Below, in pieces: positions 39,714 to 41,602 of a stretch of 41,602 bases of DNA. Both the position numbers and the translations under genes were made by a program. Below the pieces are notes generated by a model, which saw nothing but the letters and a program-made list of their open reading frames with translations, searched no databases and was not told where the DNA came from. This stretch comes from Oscillospiraceae bacterium (GTDB lineage: Bacteria > Bacillota > Clostridia > Oscillospirales > Oscillospiraceae). Position 1 is the first letter of the stretch, and each line of letters starts with the position of its first letter. The stretch lies in contig JABLYK010000019.1 in NCBI GenBank assembly GCA_018265835.1, forward strand, positions 1-41,602, read 5' to 3'.

Positions 39714-40521
39714 TACGATTCCTTCCGCACAGAGGCGCGCATACCTGCGCGCGAGAAAGCGCCGGAAAACGGCGATCACGCTGTGGCAGCTCCTGCTGCT
39801 GGTGCTGTTTTTTGGCCTCTGGGAGCTGTCTGCCCGGCTGGGCTGGGTGGATGTGTTCGTGGTGAGCTGCCCGTCGCGCGTGGTATCTACGATTGCGGGC
39901 ATGTATCAATTGGGCGACCTGTGGCTGCATCTGGGCACGTCGTGTCTGGAAACCGTCGTCGGGTTCCTTCTGGGTACCCTGTTGGGTACGCTGATTGCAA
40001 TTGGACTGTGGTGGAGCGATTTTCTGTCGCGGATTCTGGAGCCGTATCTGGTGGTGCTGAACGCGCTGCCGAAAACGGCGCTCGGCCCGGTGTTCATCGT
40101 GTGGATCGGCGCGGGCACGGAGTCCATCATCGCCATGACGCTTGCGATTTCCATTTTCGTGACGATCCTGAACATGCACGTGGGCTTCCTCTCCACGGAC
40201 CGGGAGAAGATCCGCCTGATGCAGACGCTCGGTGCGACGCGGCGGCAGATTTTGCACATGTTGGTGATTCCGGCGAACTACACGACGCTGTTCAACACCC
40301 TGCGCGTGAACGTGGGGCTGTCGTGGGTCGGCGTCATCATGGGCGAATTTCTGGTGTCCAAGGCGGGCATCGGCTACCTGATCGTCTACGGGTCACAGGT
40401 GTTCAATATGGATCTGGTCATGGCGAGTGTGCTGCTGTTGGCGGTGGCAGCCGTGGTGATGTACCAGCTGGTGCTGTGGCTGGAAAAGTGGTTCAAAAAA
40501 CGTTTGGGAGTGACGGAATGA
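39700..40521 (+). CDS. ABC transporter permease, NitT/TauT (SsuC/ThiX-like) family
   Basis: A 273-aa inner-membrane permease with about six helices. The EAA-type loop that contacts the ATPase reads ETVVGF...TLGATRRQILHMLVIPANYTTLFNTLRVNVG, including the conserved Gly. WELSARLGWVDVFVVSCPSRV is the usual N-terminal helix region. The ATG at 39700 has GGGAGGA five bases upstream and overlaps the ATPase gene; a second ATG six bases on is less well spaced. It overlaps the binding-protein gene by ATGA. Confidence 0.9.
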   Translation: MSMSNTIPSAQRRAYLRARKRRKTAITLWQLLLLVLFFGLWELSARLGWVDVFVVSCPSRVVSTIAGMYQLGDLWLHLGTSCLETVVGFLLGTLLGTLIAIGLWWSDFLSRILEPYLVVLNALPKTALGPVFIVWIGAGTESIIAMTLAISIFVTILNMHVGFLSTDREKIRLMQTLGATRRQILHMLVIPANYTTLFNTLRVNVGLSWVGVIMGEFLVSKAGIGYLIVYGSQVFNMDLVMASVLLLAVAAVVMYQLVLWLEKWFKKRLGVTE

Positions 40522-41504
40522 AAAAAGCAATTTCAGTTCTGATGGCCGTCGTGCTGCTGGCGCTGCTGTGCTGCGCCTGCGGCGAGACGGAGACAACGAC
40601 GGTGCGGCTCAGTGAAGTGACGCATTCGGTGTTTTATGCGCCGCAGTATGTGGCGCTGGAGCAGGGCTTCTTTGAAGAGGAAGGGCTGCAGGTCGAGCTG
40701 ACGAACGGCGGCGGCGCCGACAAGGTCATGACCGCCGTGCTGACCGATCAGGCGGACATCGGCCTGGCGGGGCCGGAATCGTGCATCTATGTGTACAATC
40801 AGGGGAAGGAAGATTACCCCGTTGTTTTTGCACAGCTCACGAAGCGCGATGGCTCGTTCCTCGTCGGCCGCACGGATGAGGCATTTTCCTGGGAAAACCT
40901 GAAGGGCAGCACGATCATCGGCGGCCGCGCGGGCGGTGTGCCGGAGATGACGCTGGAATATGTCATGCGGCAAAACGGCGTCATTCCCGGCGAGGACGCT
41001 ACGGTGGACACCACGGTGCAGTTTAATATGATGGCCGGCGCTTTCACCGGCGGCAACGGCGACTATGTCGCGCTCTTTGAGCCGACTGCGACCGAGATTG
41101 AGCAGGCGGGCAAGGGCTACATTCTGGCGTCCATCGGGCAGGAGAGCGGCGAGATCCCGTACACGGCCTACTTTGCCTCCCAGCGCTTTGTGCAGGCGAA
41201 CCCGGATGTGATACAGAGCTTTACCAACGCAATCGCAAAGGGTCAAAAGTGGGTCATGGAGCACACGGCCGCCGAGACAGCCGAGGTGATTGCCGCGCAG
41301 TTCCCGGACACCTCCGTCGGGACGCTGACGCAGGTCGTGCAGCGTTACAAGGACATCGACGCCTGGAACACCGCACTGGTGATGGAGCAGTCCGCGCTGG
41401 AGCGGCTGGAGACGGTCATGGAAACTGCCGGCGTGCTGGCGCACGACGAGTGGGTCGATTTCAGCCGGCTGGTAGACAACAGCTACGCGCAGAAAGCGGC
41501 GTGA
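40518..41504 (+). CDS. ABC transporter substrate-binding lipoprotein, NMT1/SsuA-like
   Basis: A 328-aa periplasmic-type binding protein. The signal peptide ends in LLCCAC, so a Cys near residue 20 is the likely lipidation site. HSVFYAPQYVALEQGFFEEEGLQVEL and ADIGLAGPESCIYVYNQGK are typical of NMT1/THI5-like and SsuA/TauA-like receptors, which bind pyrimidine-type vitamins, sulfonates, nitrate or similar small molecules. The ligand cannot be set from sequence. It is translationally coupled to the permease (ATGA) and is followed by a terminator. Confidence 0.9.
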   Translation: MKKAISVLMAVVLLALLCCACGETETTTVRLSEVTHSVFYAPQYVALEQGFFEEEGLQVELTNGGGADKVMTAVLTDQADIGLAGPESCIYVYNQGKEDYPVVFAQLTKRDGSFLVGRTDEAFSWENLKGSTIIGGRAGGVPEMTLEYVMRQNGVIPGEDATVDTTVQFNMMAGAFTGGNGDYVALFEPTATEIEQAGKGYILASIGQESGEIPYTAYFASQRFVQANPDVIQSFTNAIAKGQKWVMEHTAAETAEVIAAQFPDTSVGTLTQVVQRYKDIDAWNTALVMEQSALERLETVMETAGVLAHDEWVDFSRLVDNSYAQKAA

Positions 41505-41510
41505 CGGGCA

Positions 41511-41543
41511 AAAACTCCGACTGGAAGTACCAGTCGGAGTTTT
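41511..41543 (+). terminator. Terminator of the ABC importer operon
   Basis: AAAACTCCGACTGG (41511-41524) pairs exactly with CCAGTCGGAGTTTT (41530-41543) around a 5-base loop. The T4 tail is part of the stem. Confidence 0.88.
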
Positions 41544-41547
41544 GAGT

Positions 41548-41576
41548 CTGTCAAAAAAGCAAAGCTTTTTTGACAG
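41548..41576. terminator. Second palindrome near the window end
   Basis: CTGTCAAAAAAGC (41548-41560) and GCTTTTTTGACAG (41564-41576) are exact inverted repeats around AAA. The A and T runs lie inside the stem, so it can act in either direction, perhaps for a convergent gene beyond the window. Confidence 0.6.
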
Positions 41577-41602
41577 AGGGGAAAGCGGCCTGACTGCAGC
41601 GC

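Noticed and set aside
39783..40517. Long N-terminal extension of the ABC binding-protein frame
   Set aside because: It is an out-of-frame shadow of the permease. The lipoprotein signal begins at 40518.

Overview
The window looks like a chromosomal segment of a GC-rich, anaerobic member of the Clostridia, most likely near Oscillospiraceae. The evidence is a 5S rRNA/tRNA cluster, consensus sigma-A promoters with AGGAGG-type ribosome binding sites, butyrate-type CoA-transferase and EtfAB genes, a flavodoxin-like/ferredoxin fusion of the EFR1 type, an RsgI-like anti-sigma factor, and SLH-domain surface anchoring. This placement is inference from gene content. I see no prophage, insertion sequence or CRISPR array.

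Layout. 1-705: tRNA-Lys, 5S rRNA, tRNA-Asn, tRNA-Met(CAU), tRNA-Trp and a terminator. 957-12669: a two-operon catabolic locus. Operon A (1167-4214) encodes a TRAP transporter (DctP, DctQ, DctM). A convergent IclR-type regulator follows (4496-5293). Operon B (5558-12615) encodes a FucI/AraA-like sugar isomerase, a four-subunit FAD/iron-sulfur amine dehydrogenase (2Fe-2S protein, FAD/NAD protein with ferredoxin domain, BFD protein, DAO-type FAD subunit), DhaK, DhaL and an RpiB-like isomerase. Both operons start from TTGACA-N16-TATAAT promoters followed by the same 11-base element, so they are probably one regulon. The gene set suggests import of a carboxylated secondary amine (opine- or Amadori-like), oxidative C-N cleavage, then isomerisation, phosphorylation and phosphosugar isomerisation of the sugar half. 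I do not recognise this combination as a described pathway, and it is my best candidate for the undescribed system.

12818-14595: a Gly-rich membrane protein and PspA/IM30. 14673-17775: an MFS carrier and MBL hydrolase divergent from a second IclR regulator, bracketed by two inverted copies of one perfect hairpin. 18005-19367: a P-loop ATPase and a CAT-like acetyltransferase. 19566-23039: an acyl-adenylating enzyme and a secreted SGNH hydrolase with SLH repeats. 23383-25169: an ECF sigma factor with an RsgI-like anti-sigma factor. 25263-28498: AAA ATPase, SPL-type radical SAM protein and gamma-glutamyltransferase. 28619-30483: an EFR1 flavo-ferredoxin and a PadR/membrane-protein pair. 30545-34746: asparaginase and CoA-transferase facing etfBA. 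34975-37858: a probable manganese (yybP-ykoY) riboswitch and a P-type cation ATPase that appears to start at AUC. 37931-41504: a polysaccharide deacetylase and a three-gene NitT/TauT-type ABC importer.

Coordinates, motifs and hairpins were read by eye. Family names are recognition from sequence, not database results.
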